A DNA stretch of 64,000 bases, taken from contig NC_065884.2 in assembly GCF_932274485.2 (NCBI RefSeq), forward strand, positions 57,598,546 through 57,662,545, given 5' to 3'. Under the pieces are notes generated by a model, which saw nothing but the letters and a program-made list of their open reading frames with translations, was not told the DNA's origin and ran no database searches. The translations under genes were made by a program, and so were the position numbers. This stretch comes from Patella vulgata (taxonomy: Eukaryota > Mollusca > Gastropoda > Patellidae). Positions 1 through 11,347 of the stretch are shown here, piece by piece (position 1 is the stretch's first letter; each line of letters opens with the position of its first letter).

Positions 1-117
1 CGAGATGTAAACAGGGTTATAGCATGTGATTGTTGCCAAGGATTGTGGGTTAGGGTTAGGGTAAGGCTTAGGGTTATGTCTTGGGTTAGGGTTTGCACTA
101 GCTCTGTTTACATCTCG
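1..117. repeat. Short hairpin element with telomere-like core
   Basis: Positions 1-14 (cgagatgtaaacag) and 104-117 are perfect inverted repeats. Between them lie several TTAGGG units, some imperfect (50-96). It may continue left of the window. Origin unknown: interstitial telomeric DNA caught in a palindrome, or a MITE with a telomere-like core. Confidence 0.6.
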
Positions 118-339
118 TGACCAATGACCAAATCTGCAGGTGGCCATGTGAAATAGATCTAACCATTTCAGTATATCCATTAATTTCATGTCTTAAAAAA
201 AGGCTCCTCTATCGAATGGAAAAACAAAATCTTTACTATACAAAGTGCGAGAGGACTGCACTACACACAACCAAAACCCATAAAACAAACTTGCGGACAA
301 AACAAACAAACTGAACATAGACATTGCTGGCAATAAACA

Positions 340-440
340 ACAAAATTTCCCTCATACCACACTGCACGGCGTGGTCCAGTCTTTATTAACCCAGTTGGTG
401 CAGAAATGTAGGACGCTAAACCCCATTTCGTTTTAATCTC
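340..440 (+). mobile_element. SINE-B fragment (3' part)
   Basis: Matches the 3' third of the SINE-B family, from the TTTCCCTCATA block through the cattagcccag-like block to the tail ACGCTAAACCCCATTTCG. The tRNA-like head is absent. Confidence 0.7.
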
Positions 441-465
441 AAAGAAATACTGAATCTACTAAATA

Positions 466-1657
466 CAGTGCACTCTGTCACATCCGACCTCTGATCATTC
501 CGGGCACTCTGTCACATCCGACACCATTTTCATGTCCCGATTTATTTCCTTATTACTTCAGCCAAAAAATCTCTGGGTAATTCGACCTCTGTACGTTCCG
601 GATTACGACATCAATCAGCCGCCCCGTCATACGATTTCCATTGAATCGACACCGTATAATCCGGCCTTCAATCGTTGGGTGTGAAGCAAACACTTACCGA
701 TCAATTATCCGTGAGATTAAAACTGGATGGGTGTGAAGCCACAAAATATTAACAAGCAATCATCAATCAATTATCTGTTAGATTAAAACTCGCTACCGTG
801 GGTCTTTGTTGATTACTTTGATAAAGTTTAATCTCTTGTACGACAGTTGTGACAAATACTCAAGATTATCCACGAGTTTTCCCCCGAATTCAGTCGTAAA
901 AATATTCATAGCACCTGTTGGAAACATTCGTTGCGCATGCCGATTGAACCTGAATAACCTATAAGTTTGGTCACTCTACGGATTTCTTCGAACCATGTGA
1001 CGACGACCTGGGGATGCTCGATTCACAGTTCGGAACGTCCCAAATTGACAGAATTGCAATCGAGTGAATTGCAATCGAGTGACGCGGAATTCAGTAACGT
1101 CACAGTTCTGTCAGTCCCTACGACGGAGGTGGTGTGAGTAGAATTGTGATGTAATTAAACACGACGAACAGGTTTCGGTTGCATGGTTGGATGAGATATT
1201 TATATATCCAGTTGACGCGTGCGTTGTAGCCCGAGTGTACCCATTTTCATCCAATTGTCACTATTTTTGGGATTGAGAGAATTCAATTCCGGAACGTACA
1301 ATCGAGTACGCCCATTATCAAGGAACACGTGATAGCAAAGACAAGAGTTCGATCAACTGAAGACGGCGAAGAAGATAAATTAACGACAGACTTGACCTAT
1401 TCAAAATGCCTAAGCATGTTAAATGAAATATAAATTAATGTAATACAATTTTGAATGTACAGAAAGGTTTATCATTTTTAAAGGGAATAACATTCTGGTG
1501 ATTCGAAGTTCTATGTTCGAAGCTACATTATAATAATACTTCCGGTTTTCGAAGTTACAATATTTCCGGTTTTGAGAAAATTGGGTATTCCGACACTCTG
1601 CGTAATCCGTCATATTGTAACGATCCCATACGATGTCGTATTTGACAGAGTGCACTG
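466..1657. mobile_element. Non-autonomous pogo/Tigger-like DNA transposon
   Basis: Perfect 15-bp terminal inverted repeats, cagtgcactctgtca at 466-480 and its complement at 1643-1657, flanked by TA at 464-465 and 1658-1659. Subterminal copies of the CACTCTG and ATCCGAC motifs recur at both ends. TA duplication and a CAGTG start fit the Tc1/mariner/pogo group; no transposase frame is visible in the 1.19 kb. Confidence 0.75.
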
Positions 1658-3360
1658 TATATGGCTTTAACTAATGCCAAGAGCAACAATTATATAATGA
1701 AAATGATGTGTGTAGCATTCAAGGAGGTCATTTTTTTAAAAAGAGTTAATAAACCTAGATTAAATAGAAAGAAAAAAATGTGTTAATCGAGAAAATATTT
1801 ACCACTTCGAGTCTTCTAACACATTGTAATGTTTGTATACAATAAACATTGGTTTTGTCCAACAACCCTTTTCTTAAACAACTCTTATTTGTTGAACACC
1901 ATCTGCAATAAACCAATGATTTTCAATTTCTGTTACTGTACACAAGGGACACAACGACTTAAGAGTTTAAGACTAGACATAAGTCAGAATATATTCAAAA
2001 TTAGAGTAAAAGATTAGACATAAGTCAGAATATATTCAAACATAGAACTTAAGACTAGACATAAGTCAGAATATATTCAAAAATAGAATTTAAGACTAGA
2101 CATGAGTCAGAATATATTCACAAATAGAGTTTAAGACTAGACACGAGTCAGAATATACTGAAAAATAGAGTTTAAGACTAGACATTAGTCAGAATATACT
2201 GAAAAATAGAGTTTAAGACTAGACATAGTAAGAATATATTCAGATATAGAGTTTAAGACTAGACACAAGTAAGAATATACTCAAAAATAGAGTTTAAAGA
2301 CTAGACAAAAGGAAACTGATCAAACGACACATTGGTCTAGCTGTTCAGATTGAATGGGTTAAATTAATATTATGTTTGTTTTTAGCTCGGATCTGTAATA
2401 TATTCTTTTTAAACTGACATGATGTGGATCTCTCTTAGTTACATTTCATTCTAATAGTCTCTTTTGATGCTTTTTTCCTCAGAATTTTATATAAAAAAGT
2501 TCTTACACTTACGGTGTCGGGAGCAGAACAAAATGTATTTTCATTCATTCATTCAACTGAATACACCGATTTATTATTACAGTAACTGTTTTCTCAAATA
2601 ATTCATTCATTTATTCTTCCATTCATTCATTCTATTACCAGTCAGCATTGAATATGTTTTTTTTTATAAAATACATGAATTCTGTGTTGATATAAATTGG
2701 ACTTGTGCCATTCTTATCTTGCTTCTAGTGATGTGAACACATTCTTTCAATGAAAAAAGTTGATTTCTGCCTGGAGGGAAGTAAATGAAATAAGACATTT
2801 TTCTCTATTCGATAATAAGATTTCATTATCTCCTAGTTTCTCTCAAGAAGTGATCTTTCATGACATATGATATGGAAAGCAACAACTTTATTTAAAGTGA
2901 CTGATCGTTATTTTCATTTTTGCAGAAAGTAGCTAATTTTTCACAGCTTACTCCATGCTAAAATGTACTTGGATTGATTATCTAAATTCTAATCAAAAAA
3001 GATACAAAAAATGAATGACAGTAGATAATCTCATGGCTTAGACAGAGGGAGAGAGAGAGAGGTCCACTTAACACAGGGACTAACATATGGTTCACTTAGG
3101 TCTTTAGCAGATATGATGATGACGTTTAAAGAGGATTAAATATTTTATCAGTTTTCCAGCTCATGTGTAAACATGGTTGTATGATTTTGTGAGAGGATTA
3201 ACATTAATGTTATAACTACATGTATCATAATACATGTTACACATACACAACATGTTTAAGTTAATAGGTCAAGATTTAATTGGTCAGTGATTAGGAATCT
3301 CCATTCAATTATTGGTAAGTACCTGTTCTGTAAGTGCAATGGAATGTTTTTGTGAGTGCT
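1658..3360. other. AT-rich DNA without genes (contains one minisatellite)
   Basis: Apart from the minisatellite at 1956-2312 and a GA microsatellite near 3048-3061, I see only AT-rich unique sequence. Confidence 0.6.
1956..2312. repeat. Minisatellite, unit about 40-43 bp, about 8 copies
   Basis: Repeats of a unit containing tttaagactagacat, aagtcagaatata and ttcaaaaatagag, with a few substitutions per copy. Confidence 0.9.
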
Positions 3361-3370
3361 GATTGTCATT

Positions 3371-3656
3371 TGGGGGGAGCGGGGGTGGGTGGCTGAATGG
3401 TTAGCACATATGCATTGTATCATAAGGTTTGTCATTGAGTCAACTGGCATGGTTTTGTTTCCCCGGTTGTATGTGACTAGGAGTAGGGTCACATGTCCAA
3501 CCTCGTGGGTTTTCTCAGTGTCCTCCGGTTTCCCCCCACTGCTAAAGACCCCTAAGCACAAGCAAATTATGGAAATAAAATTGAACCATATGTTAGTCCT
3601 AAAATGACCTAGTTTGTGTCTAGTGAACGTTAAACGCCATTTCTCTTTCTCCCCCT
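3371..3656 (+). mobile_element. SINE-A (tRNA-derived) with target-site duplication
   Basis: Head with an A-box-like tggctgaatggttagcac, a B-box region, a central block (ctcctccggtttcc-like) resembling the Nin SINE domain, and a tail with cgttaaacgccatttctc. The 9-bp duplication attgtcatt flanks it at 3362-3370 and 3657-3665. Confidence 0.85.
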
Positions 3657-3704
3657 ATTGTCATTAGAACATTATTTCTATCATTTGAATACTATAAGAT
3701 AAGA

Positions 3705-3985
3705 AATGAAATGGGGTTTAATGTCTTGCTCTTCTGCACGAACCAGGCTAATAAAGATGAACATATGCCATGCTGCGAGCATTACATGAAATTTTTCCCC
3801 TGACAACAACCCTACAGCCCATTTCCCATTCCAACGGTATGTGGATCTTTAGCGTGCTGCCAATGATGTACACAGATCCTCAGTTTTTAATCCCATGCAA
3901 TGATATTCTTTGTCAAGCCCTCTATCCTGTAACAGTGGAAACCAGGCTTGAAAATCCAGAACATTCTTGGCCAACACCTTGACCC
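3705..3985 (-). mobile_element. SINE-B, diverged, truncated at the tRNA head
   Basis: Begins with the reversed tail aatggggtttaatgtc and runs through the family's ccctgac and gtacacagat blocks. It is older than most copies, judging by substitutions. Confidence 0.75.
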
Positions 3986-4156
3986 AATCTGGGATCCCAT
4001 GTTAGGGTGCCATTGACATAATCACTGAATCACTGTGTCTCCCAAATACCAAGAGAACAGTTGACCATGACCCAATCTGGGATCCCATGTTAGGGTGCCA
4101 TTGACATAATCACTGAATCACTGTGTCTCCCAAATATCAAGAGAACAGTTGATCAT
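3981..4156. repeat. Two tandem copies of an 88-bp unit
   Basis: gacccaatctgggatcccat starts at 3981 and again at 4069; the copies are almost identical. The first abuts the SINE-B, so the SINE's flank was duplicated. Confidence 0.9.
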
Positions 4157-5734
4157 ATTCAGTATTCTTGACACAACATCCTTTTGTTTGATGAATTGTG
4201 GAACAGTAAATTGAATTGCAGATAAAAGGAATTGAAAGGTTTCTGGTTGTACTCAACACTTAGATTTTTGATGATTTAATAAAAAAGCATGATTGGAAAA
4301 TATGGCTATACTCTTAATCACAATTCACAATCATTCCAGCTAATATTGTCCTAACTGTTATAGTCTGGACAGAATTTGTACACAGTGTCAAAGGTCATCT
4401 AATGATTCTTGAATGAGTTATAATTGTGTTTGAAACATCAGTAATACCTTGTTACATGTAACAGGTGAAACAACATTTCTGATAAGTCATTGCATGTAAT
4501 AAGTTACAGGCAGTGAAAACATAGATATAGGAATAATACATGTCAAAATAATTTCAGAGGATGTGTCGTATTTGTTGGACATTAAAGTGCATACACCAGG
4601 TAACTTTAGAAATCAGGAAATATGATGTGTATTTATCAGACTAACCTGTGGTTTAAACATGAATATCAATAAACATTACAGGTGTAAATATAAAACTACT
4701 GGTATATATATATATATACAACTTACACACATGTTGTCTACAGGTTATTTATATTATAACATGGATGCACTAGGAAGCAGATGGGAAAACATGCTCTTAA
4801 ACACGTTTTACAATATACTTTACATCTTCCTGTTATTTATGGTGTAGTCTTTTCATCTCTTTATTTAATTGGTTCTAAGTACCGACATTATGTTATTAAA
4901 GTTTTAACAGTGATAAGAGACTAAAAGATATTAGGCTAATTATTAATTAGACTGTACTTCTGCATCTTATGTTTACATATACACTACACTTATTGTACGC
5001 TAACAGAAATGAGGGAAGTTAACATCTAATCTTAATAGGTTTGAATTTTAGCTAATTAAGCTAATTGAAATTAATATTCTTAACGATGATAGCAAACTAA
5101 AAAGTATGAATTGAATTTTATGATTTGTAAGATGTATTTTTTTTGTTTTATGTTGTTAACAGTAGATTTAGTGTAAGCTAAGAGAAATTAGGGAAGGTTT
5201 AATTTAATTTTGATAAGTTTAAATTATTAAATATTAAATATATCTTTTTAAGTACCAGTACATATCCAGGTGTATGTAATGTTTCAACGATGAGACTGAT
5301 AAATATTAATGTGGTTTTATAATTTTCTTGTTTATTTTTGTGATTTATATTTTTTACATTTCAACTACACTACATTGAGTGTTGTCCGAGAATCATTGAA
5401 AGTATGGAATGAAATAAAGATCTTATTTTAATGAGATGGAATTAAATTCAAAACATAAACGATGGCTTGTTCGACAGTCTTATAACAACCCGACTAGCAA
5501 CAAAGTCGTCAATGCTAGCTCTATGATCAACCAATCTTGCAGGACAGGTTTTAAAACTACTGATGTAGTTCATCATCCTATAAAACATATCAAAATGTAA
5601 AATTCAATGAAATCATTAATTTTATTTGACCCCAAATCAAATAGCTAGTCATTATAAACTAGATTATTTTACATTACTTCTATGTTTTTTAGCTGTAAGT
5701 CAAAGAAAAGTATTTTACATGAAGTATATGGTTT
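4157..5734. other. AT-rich stretch, nothing recognised
   Basis: No coding potential or repeat family found; only short AT runs such as the (TA)n near 4703-4717. Confidence 0.5.
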
Positions 5735-5945
5735 TTAACACAAGGTACAATTTTATGGATACACAATTACTGAGTTTAATGCTAAGGACGTTTCGACGAG
5801 GATACTCTTGTTTTTATCAAGCAAATGATAAAGACGAGAGTATCCTTGTCGAAACGTTGCTTAGTATTAAACTCAGTGATTGTGTTTCCATAAAAATTGT
5901 ACCTTGTGTTAATATGTTCAATTACTAAATGCCAGTCAAAGAATA
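5735..5945 (-). mobile_element. Fold-back element with hammerhead-like core motifs
   Basis: Arms of about 80 bp (5735-5812 and about 5832-5912) form an imperfect inverted repeat around a ~20-bp loop. Each arm, read outward, has TGATAA, a short pairing segment and CGAAACG, resembling a decayed hammerhead ribozyme core of the type reported in Penelope-like element terminal repeats. Beyond the right arm, gttcaattactaaatgcca (5924-5942) is shared with the element at 56972-57110. Family assignment is inference. Confidence 0.65.
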
Positions 5946-6656
5946 TATATGTTTTTTAGCTAAAGAAACATCTGTATGAATAAAATCCTAGAACTCATAT
6001 CCAGTGGTCTAGATATATGTTTGAAATATCAACTGTATATTTCTTCTATCAGTATATCAATCCACCTACAATACATGTTTGTACGAATTCTAATCATCCA
6101 CGTCAATCTGAAGAACATTTAATTGCCGTATTTATGATTCCAACTTCTACATATTTATATCATCTCAATATGTGGTTTATTTACTGACAGATTATTTATT
6201 TTCTGACCTTGTGTCAATAAATGTAATAATTTATCTATTCGTGAAATAAATCCCAGAAGTTCTCCAATCAGTTTTGGGTGTCAAATCATCTTTGATACTA
6301 TCTGTTTTAGATCTATACAGTAAGGTGATCCGAGCTATAATTGTATATACAAAATATATTCTATTTATTATTCTAGTCATCCGAGATTCCAAACATTTGA
6401 CATTCCACAAATTTTATCATCCATTTTATTGATACCTTACTGACTTTGTTAAATATTAATACAAATTTTGTCAGTCATAGCAGGGATACTTTAAAGTAGG
6501 GGGGAGTGAGGTGTTTCAAGAAATAATAACAGAAGCTAGGGTCACAAAGCAGGGAGTTGAAACAAATATTTGTTAATTACTTAAATTGGTACTAAAAGCC
6601 ACAAGATTTCGGGAGACGACAAGGGTGAAAAGGAAAATATGGTATGTACTATAAAG
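5946..6656. other. AT-rich stretch, nothing recognised
   Basis: No gene or repeat family seen. Confidence 0.5.
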
Positions 6657-7118
6657 CGAGAGGGGATCACGTGGCTAAGTGCGTAAGACGCTGGCTCGCT
6701 AGCCTGGAGGTCGGGTGTTCGATCCCTGCATTGGCCGAGAAAGTTCATCCCGATTTTCCGGCGTGGTTTCCCCTTGTCAGTGATGCAGGACGGAGGGCCT
6801 GACAAGGACAGCTGTCTAGTCGTTTGGATGGGACGAAAAACCGAGGTCCCGTGTACACATTGGCGTGCACGTAAAAGATCCCCTGGCAGTTGGAATTCGA
6901 TATAAGAGTAGGCCGTAGCACCGCTGCCTGGGCAAAATTTCCCTCATAGCACACTGTATGGCGTATGCCCGTCTTCATTAGTCTAGCTAAGAGTAGGCCG
7001 TAGCACAGCTGCCTGGGCAAAATTTCCCTCATAGCACACTGTATGGCGTATGCCCGTCTTCATTAGCCCAGGTTAGGAGCAGAACAGTAGGACGTTAAAC
7101 CCCATTTCATATCATTTC
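6657..7118 (+). mobile_element. SINE-B, near full length with an internal duplication
   Basis: Head with A-box-like tggctaagtgcgtaagacg and B-box-like gtgttcgatccc, body with ccccttgtcagtgatgcagg, tail gacgttaaaccccatttc plus ATTTC repeats. A ~84-bp block (taagagtaggccgtagcac through cgtcttcattag) occurs twice in a row at 6903-6986 and 6987-7070. Confidence 0.9.
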
Positions 7119-7123
7119 ATAAA

Positions 7124-7330
7124 GCGAGAGAGAGAGAGAGAAATGGGGTTTAACGTGCACTTGACACAAACTAGGTCATTTCGGGACTAACATATAGTTT
7201 AATTTTATTTCAATAATTCGCTTGCGCGTAGGGGTCTTTAGCAGTGGGTGGAAACCGGAGGACCCGGAGAAAACCCACAAGGTTGGACAGGCGACCCTAC
7301 TCCTTGTCACGTACAACCGGAGAATCATGT
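7124..7330 (-). mobile_element. SINE-A, 5'-truncated
   Basis: Reversed tail (gagagagagagagaaatgggg), then the family body to ccctactccttgtcacgtac; the tRNA head is missing. It sits directly behind the SINE-B copy in the opposite orientation. Confidence 0.85.
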
Positions 7331-7610
7331 ACTATAAAAATAGTACTAGAGGGATAAACAGTTAGTTTATAATAATTTTTAAGATGAAGAGATGGTGAGG
7401 ATGCATGCAGGAGAGCGTATGTACTTTGAAAAATTACTATAGAACATAGTACAGTAATAGGCACCTAGGAAAGCAGATGGGTGGCTCGATGGTTTGGGGT
7501 TAGGAAAGAGGACTTCAGCCATATAAACAGAATCACTGGGATATTTATTTAAATACCATAGTACAACAGATACATGGTATCTGTAAGCTATTTGAAATAA
7601 AATTAGGATT

Positions 7611-7953
7611 AATGTTGCACTTTTCTACTCTGACTGGGCTAATTAAGACTTTTACGTGCATGCCAATGGTTTAATGTCCTACTTTTCTGCTCGGACTGGG
7701 CTAATGAAGGTGAGCATATTCCAACTGCCTTGGATTATTTTACATGCATGCCAATGTGTACATGGGATCTCTGTTTTTGATCCCATCTAAACGACTGTAA
7801 GTTGTCCCTTGCCAGGACCCTGTCTTGCGTCAATGACAAGGGGGACTGTGCTGGAAAATCCTGATGAACTTTTTCAGCCCACACGAGGCTAGGACACGGG
7901 ATCTTCAAGTTAGCGAGCCAACATCTTACTCACTGAGCCACCGTAGCTCCCCT
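7611..7953 (-). mobile_element. SINE-B with partial tail duplication
   Basis: Complement of the SINE-B body, ending in the tRNA-like head gagccaccgtagctcccc. The tail-proximal block (ctactctgactgggctaat and cttttacgtgcatgccaat) occurs twice, at 7626-7671 and 7683-7760. Confidence 0.85.
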
Positions 7954-8604
7954 ACGTGAAATACCTATGTATATATTAGTTATAAGTGGTATAGTGTAGT
8001 CAATGAGGCAATTATAAGATTTGACATATTTTTGCAAAGTAAGTCAGGCGTACTTATCGGACTTATCCAGAGAGTTTGATTTACGAGATAAAGATTTTTT
8101 CAGTAATTGAGTTATCCAGATGAAATGTTTCTATTTCTGTCTGCTGACATTTTAAAATATCGTCTCAAGATCAGTTATATTATTGGTTTTCTTACAGAGG
8201 ACAGAGGCAATTCCTACGTTTGGTTGGTTGCTTTCAGCATTAAATCAAATTATTCAGAAGGAACAAATTCTGTCTTGACAAATAATTTGTAGAAATTTGT
8301 CCAGCTATCCTCCATATTGCCTGTGGCTGCAACCATCCAATAAAAATAAATAAAACATGTCAAAATCGTATAGATGTTTATTGTTTTATGGAGTTATTTT
8401 TACTGTTCAAGAAAATCAAAGAAGAAAATGTCCGAAAAAATGAATGATGTTGTCAAGAAAGTCCACACGACCAAATAACTCATTTAGATTTATGCTTAAT
8501 AAAAGAATTATTTTTCATCTAACCTCATCTACCATAAGGCTTCGTAGGATAAATCATTGTCTTGTGTGTGTTTTTATCTTCTAATAGCACAATGTCTTTT
8601 ATTT

Positions 8605-8854
8605 GAGGGATGGCCGAATGGTTAGCACATGCGCACTGTATCATAAGGTCTGTTATTGAGTCAACTGGTGTGGTTTTGATTCCCCGGTTGTACGTGACAA
8701 GGAGTAGGGTCGCCTGTCCAACCTTGTGGGGTTTCTCCGGGTCCTCCAGTTTCCTCCCACTCCTAAAGATCCCTACGCTCAAGTGAATTATTGAAATAAA
8801 ATTAAAACATATGTTAGTCCCGAAATGACCTAGTTTGTGTTGAGTGGATGTTAA

Positions 8855-8905
<51 letters not shown>

Positions 8906-8910
8906 TCTCT
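8605..8910 (+). mobile_element. SINE-A copy 1 of an adjacent pair
   Basis: Full head (ggccgaatggttagcacatg), body and a long (TC)n tail. The 15-bp string tcttttatttgaggg occurs at 8595-8609 and again at 8908-8922, consistent with a target duplication overlapping the SINE ends. Confidence 0.9.
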
Positions 8911-8919
8911 TTTATTTGA

Positions 8920-9190
8920 GGGGGGTTGGATGGCCGTATGGTTAGCACATGCGCGTTGTATCATAAGGTCTGTTAATGAGTCAACTGGCATGGTACATGA
9001 CAAGGAGTAGGGTCGCCTGTCCAACCTTGTGGGTTTTCTCCGGGTCCTTTAGTTTCTCCCACTGCTAAAGACCCCTACGCGCAAGTGAATTATTGAAATA
9101 AAATTGAACCATATGATAGTTCCGAAATGACCTAGTTTGTGTCGAGTGGACTTTTAACCCGATTTCTTTCTCTGTCTCTCTTTCCCTCAT
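8920..9190 (+). mobile_element. SINE-A copy 2 of an adjacent pair
   Basis: Starts right after the duplicated tttatttgag string and runs to ttaacccgatttctttctc. Slight deletion around the B box (catggtacatgacaagg). Confidence 0.85.
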
Positions 9191-9375
9191 TTCAGTGGAA
9201 AATAGTGAGTTGAGCATCTTGTTATTTTTAAAGATTTAGACCCATTGATTAAAACCAGTTCTAAGATTTAATTGGATTTACTTTTCAACTGGTGACAAAC
9301 TGAGAAAAACAAACAAATGTAAGTGGAAATTAGTTGTTATGAGTAACTTCACTAATTAAAACCAGAAAAACAGAA

Positions 9376-9735
9376 TTTAACAGGTTCGCTAACCAGGAGA
9401 TTATGGTTTTGTTCCCGGTTGTCGGCCGAGAAAGTTCTTCAGAATTTACCGCCATGGTTTCCCCTTGTCAGTGGAGTTCGAAATAAGAGTGAACCAGAGT
9501 GCCACTGTCAATCAAAATTTCTCATAGTACATTTCTCAATAGCCAAGTCGGTGCAGAAAAGTAGAATGTTAAACCCCATTTTATTTCCCTTCCCCGCAAA
9601 ATATCCTAGATCTGTGCTTGATTACTGCTATAGCAAAATTACTCTCATAGCAAATTGTATGGCATATGCTCGTCTTCAATAGCCAAGTTGGTACAGAAAA
9701 GTAGAATGTTAAACCCCATTTTATTCCCCCCTCCC
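9376..9735 (+). mobile_element. SINE-B, deleted and with duplicated 3' end
   Basis: Contains the gtcggccgagaaagttc block and ccccttgtcagtgg, then the 3' tail twice: aaaccccattttatt near 9571 and 9712. The flank aaatatcctagatctgtgct occurs at about 9599 and 9739, so tail plus flank were duplicated together. Confidence 0.75.
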
Positions 9736-9999
9736 CCTCAAATATCCTAGATCTGTGCTTGATTACTGCTACAGCCCCTGCAAGTTCCTGAAAAGGAAGA
9801 ATGGAAGAGTTTATTGTATGATTCAGTATTATGGAATCACCATCATTTATTGGTGTTGATATTGAGTTTCTGTGTATTCCATATAATGACCAAGTTTGTT
9901 TGCTTCTGTCTGAAACTAATACAAACCAGGACAAATAGATATTTACATAGATAAGATGTTCACCATATTGACAAGTAGTTGATCTGCCATAATAACTTA

Positions 10000-10530
10000 C
10001 AGGAAAGATTATAAATAACGGTGTGTCACATGGGTGTATATTGGTACCATCCCAACTTTATTTATATAACTACTAGTGCAATAGTATAATAGACACTTTG
10101 TTTTGAGTTAAGGAATAGACTAGAAGATGGCAGCTACTAAAATTAAAAAACAAACATATTAGAAAGGTGTGTCAAATGGCTGCATATTGGTACCATTCCA
10201 ACTTTGTTTGTACCGGTATATAACTACTATAGTACAATAGTGAGATAGACACTTTGTTTTGAGTTATGGAATAGACTAGAAGATGGCAAAGATGGCAAGA
10301 TACTAAAATTCAAAATCAAATATATCAGAAAGGTAAATTGATTGATGGATGTTTTGAGTTATGGATTAGACTAGAAGATGGTAACATTCTAAACCAAATA
10401 TATTAGAAAGTTATATAATTGATTCATTGATGAGTTATGGATTAGACTTGAAGATGGGAAGAAAGATTAAAACAAGTTATGGAGTAACCATTGAAAAACA
10501 AATATATCAGAAAGGTAATATTATTGATTT
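10000..10530. repeat. Irregular tandem repeat, 4 or more units
   Basis: Units share gagttatggattagactaga, agatgg and atatatcagaaaggta; spacing shrinks from about 150 bp to about 75 bp along the array. The apparent 105-codon frame at 10427-10744 lies partly in this array and is not supported as a gene. Confidence 0.75.
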
Positions 10531-10939
10531 ATTAATAGTAGTCAGTATTTTAAAACAAGGTAGCAAAATTAAAATCTTTCAAAGGACGTTTTTAGAGATA
10601 AATGAAATCTTGCATCAGTGCAGGATTCCAAGAGGCAGGCGAAAACGTGAATTTAAAAAAAAAAAAAATAGAGCAAAGCCAAGGGTGGTGATGGGTGTAA
10701 GAAAGGTTTATGGCATTGTCAAAAATAATATACACATTGGCTAGAGGCCCCCTGGATCTTGAGGCCCTAGGCAGTCATACCTAGTTTATTATTCAATGGT
10801 TGAATGTGTCCAGATTCTCAAGTGTCACTAACAATACCGAAACTCAAAGTCATTCAAGTTTGTTATTTTTTTTTTCAATGGCTGTAATCTATACATGTAA
10901 ATGTATATATAAACTGTGTTTTAAAATGCAATCGAAAGA

Positions 10940-11345
10940 AACAAAATTAAACATACATTATGCAAGAGCTAAATCTGTCTATTGCAGTGCAGCTCTTTCT
11001 TTAGGCTTGAAATGTTATCTATATTATTAATTAGACATTAATTAACCTATCCAGACCATAATCAACTCTAGATGGCATCGCTAGCCTGCGATCTTTAGTG
11101 GATTATGAGCCGATTTACTGCATAACTTTCCTTCACAATTTAACGATTAAATGGATAATCGAGACTATGCTGTTTATCGTACTGACTTTAGTAATGATGA
11201 TTGAGGCTAGGTGGAAATTTCAATAGCTTATTTCTCAGTTCATAGTGGATCAATTTGAATGAAATTTTCAGCAATTGCCTTTACATTATCTAGTTTTTAA
11301 CTATTATAGTGAGAACTGCCAGCTCATTATCGAATCTCCCTCAAT
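10940..11345 (+). repeat. Dispersed repeat X, copy 1
   Basis: About 400 bp shared with 42115-43190 once the insert there is removed: acattatgcaagagctaaat, ttagacattaattaac, gagaactgccagctc. Identity is unknown; it may be a short non-autonomous element. Confidence 0.8.
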
Positions 11346-11347
11346 GT

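Noticed and set aside
1-100. Chromosome end (telomere)
   Set aside because: Only a few imperfect TTAGGG units, enclosed in a short inverted repeat and followed by ordinary repeats.
6660-6740. Possible tRNA gene (A- and B-box-like sequence)
   Set aside because: It is the head of SINE-B: no intact cloverleaf, and the same head recurs attached to the SINE body. The same applies to SINE-A heads.
10427-10744. 105-codon + strand frame, lysine/arginine rich
   Set aside because: Begins inside an irregular tandem array, runs through an A homopolymer, and has no recognisable domain or splice context.
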